Assembly: GCA_002448875.1 (NCBI GenBank) | Contig: DKAS01000214.1 | Location: 20,498 to 50,114 of the forward strand | Reading direction: 5' to 3' | Source: Proteobacteria bacterium UBA6920 | GTDB taxonomy: Bacteria > Pseudomonadota > Gammaproteobacteria > SG8-11 | Length of the DNA stretch: 29,617 nucleotides | Part shown: in pieces, positions 29,490 through 29,617 of the stretch | How positions within the stretch are numbered: position 1 is the stretch's first letter | Layout of the letters: each line of letters opens with the position of its first letter | Notes under the pieces: model-generated | Told to the model about the DNA's origin: nothing | What the model saw: the letters and a program-made list of their open reading frames with translations, nothing else | The model's database searches: none | Translations under genes and position numbers: made by a program

Positions 29490-29617
29490 ATGCGACTTAA
29501 CAAAATTAAATTAGCAGGCTTCAAATCATTCGTCGATCCGACCACGATAATGCTGCACAGCAACCTGGTTGGCGTGGTCGGTCCCAACGGCTGCGGCAAA
29601 TCCAATGTCATCGACGC
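29490..29617 (+). CDS. smc: Chromosome segregation SMC ATPase (5' end only)
   Basis: Only the first 42 codons are present before the window ends. The translation starts [18 protein letters not shown] and contains the Walker A motif GPNGCGKSN at about residues 32-40, the hallmark N-terminus of the SMC head domain. GGGAAA lies just ahead of the ATG. SMC proteins form the condensin complex with ScpA and ScpB and organise chromosome arms. Intactness of the remaining roughly 1,100 residues cannot be judged here. It is transcribed divergently from queF. Confidence 0.93.
   Translation, partial: MRLNKIKLAGFKSFVDPTTIMLHSNLVGVVGPNGCGKSNVID

Overview
The window looks like chromosomal DNA of a GC-rich, Gram-negative proteobacterium, most likely a gammaproteobacterium. 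Supporting signs are outer-membrane and lipoprotein genes, a Wza/Wzc/Wzy-type polysaccharide locus, and the smc start at the right edge, whose first residues look proteobacterial. About 50 haem-binding motifs are not expected in an ordinary heterotroph. They suggest an electroactive or lithotrophic lifestyle, such as metal oxidation, metal reduction or electrode use. The genus cannot be determined from this sequence alone.

Layout. (1) Positions 1-3409, + strand: the end of a cell-envelope polysaccharide gene run (DUF4910 aminopeptidase-like tail, sulfotransferase, PIG-L deacetylase, glycosyltransferase). It stops at a strong shared hairpin terminator. (2) 3461-4714, - strand: a small lipoprotein and a secreted SUMF1-fold protein that lacks the catalytic cysteines. 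(3) 5331-15406, + strand: an exopolysaccharide assembly operon with a Wza-like exporter, a Wzc-like BY-kinase, a large J-like/receiver/transmembrane/NTF2-like fusion, a TPR plus beta-sandwich protein, a secreted NTF2-like protein, a FecR-like anchored protein and a Wzy/WaaL-type polymerase or ligase. (4) mobA on the - strand and a 926-residue Sel1-ankyrin protein on the + strand. (5) 18947-27079: an extracellular electron transfer island. It has a membrane-anchored FAD/[4Fe-4S] oxidoreductase (-), and on the + strand a five-helix b-type cytochrome-like membrane protein, a 21-haem cytochrome, a 17/18-haem cytochrome and an outer-membrane porin with AMIN-like and TPR parts. (6) 27164-29617: a small Cys-rich protein, an FGGY sugar kinase and queF, all on the - strand, with the start of smc on the + strand.

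How the parts work together. The polysaccharide genes encode decoration (sulfation, deacetylation), polymerisation, length control and export of an extracellular polysaccharide. No Wzx flippase and no priming transferase are visible, so the locus should continue to the left of the window. The cytochrome-porin genes form a plausible path from the quinone pool or ferredoxin/NAD(P)H, through a b-haem membrane protein, across the periplasm by two bis-His haem wires, to an outer-membrane barrel.

The most novel-looking pieces are three: the J-like/receiver/TM/NTF2 fusion with its secreted NTF2 paralogue inside the exopolysaccharide operon; the modular haem-wire/porin island; and the flavoprotein whose terminal FAD-binding segment lies ahead of its GxGxxG motif.
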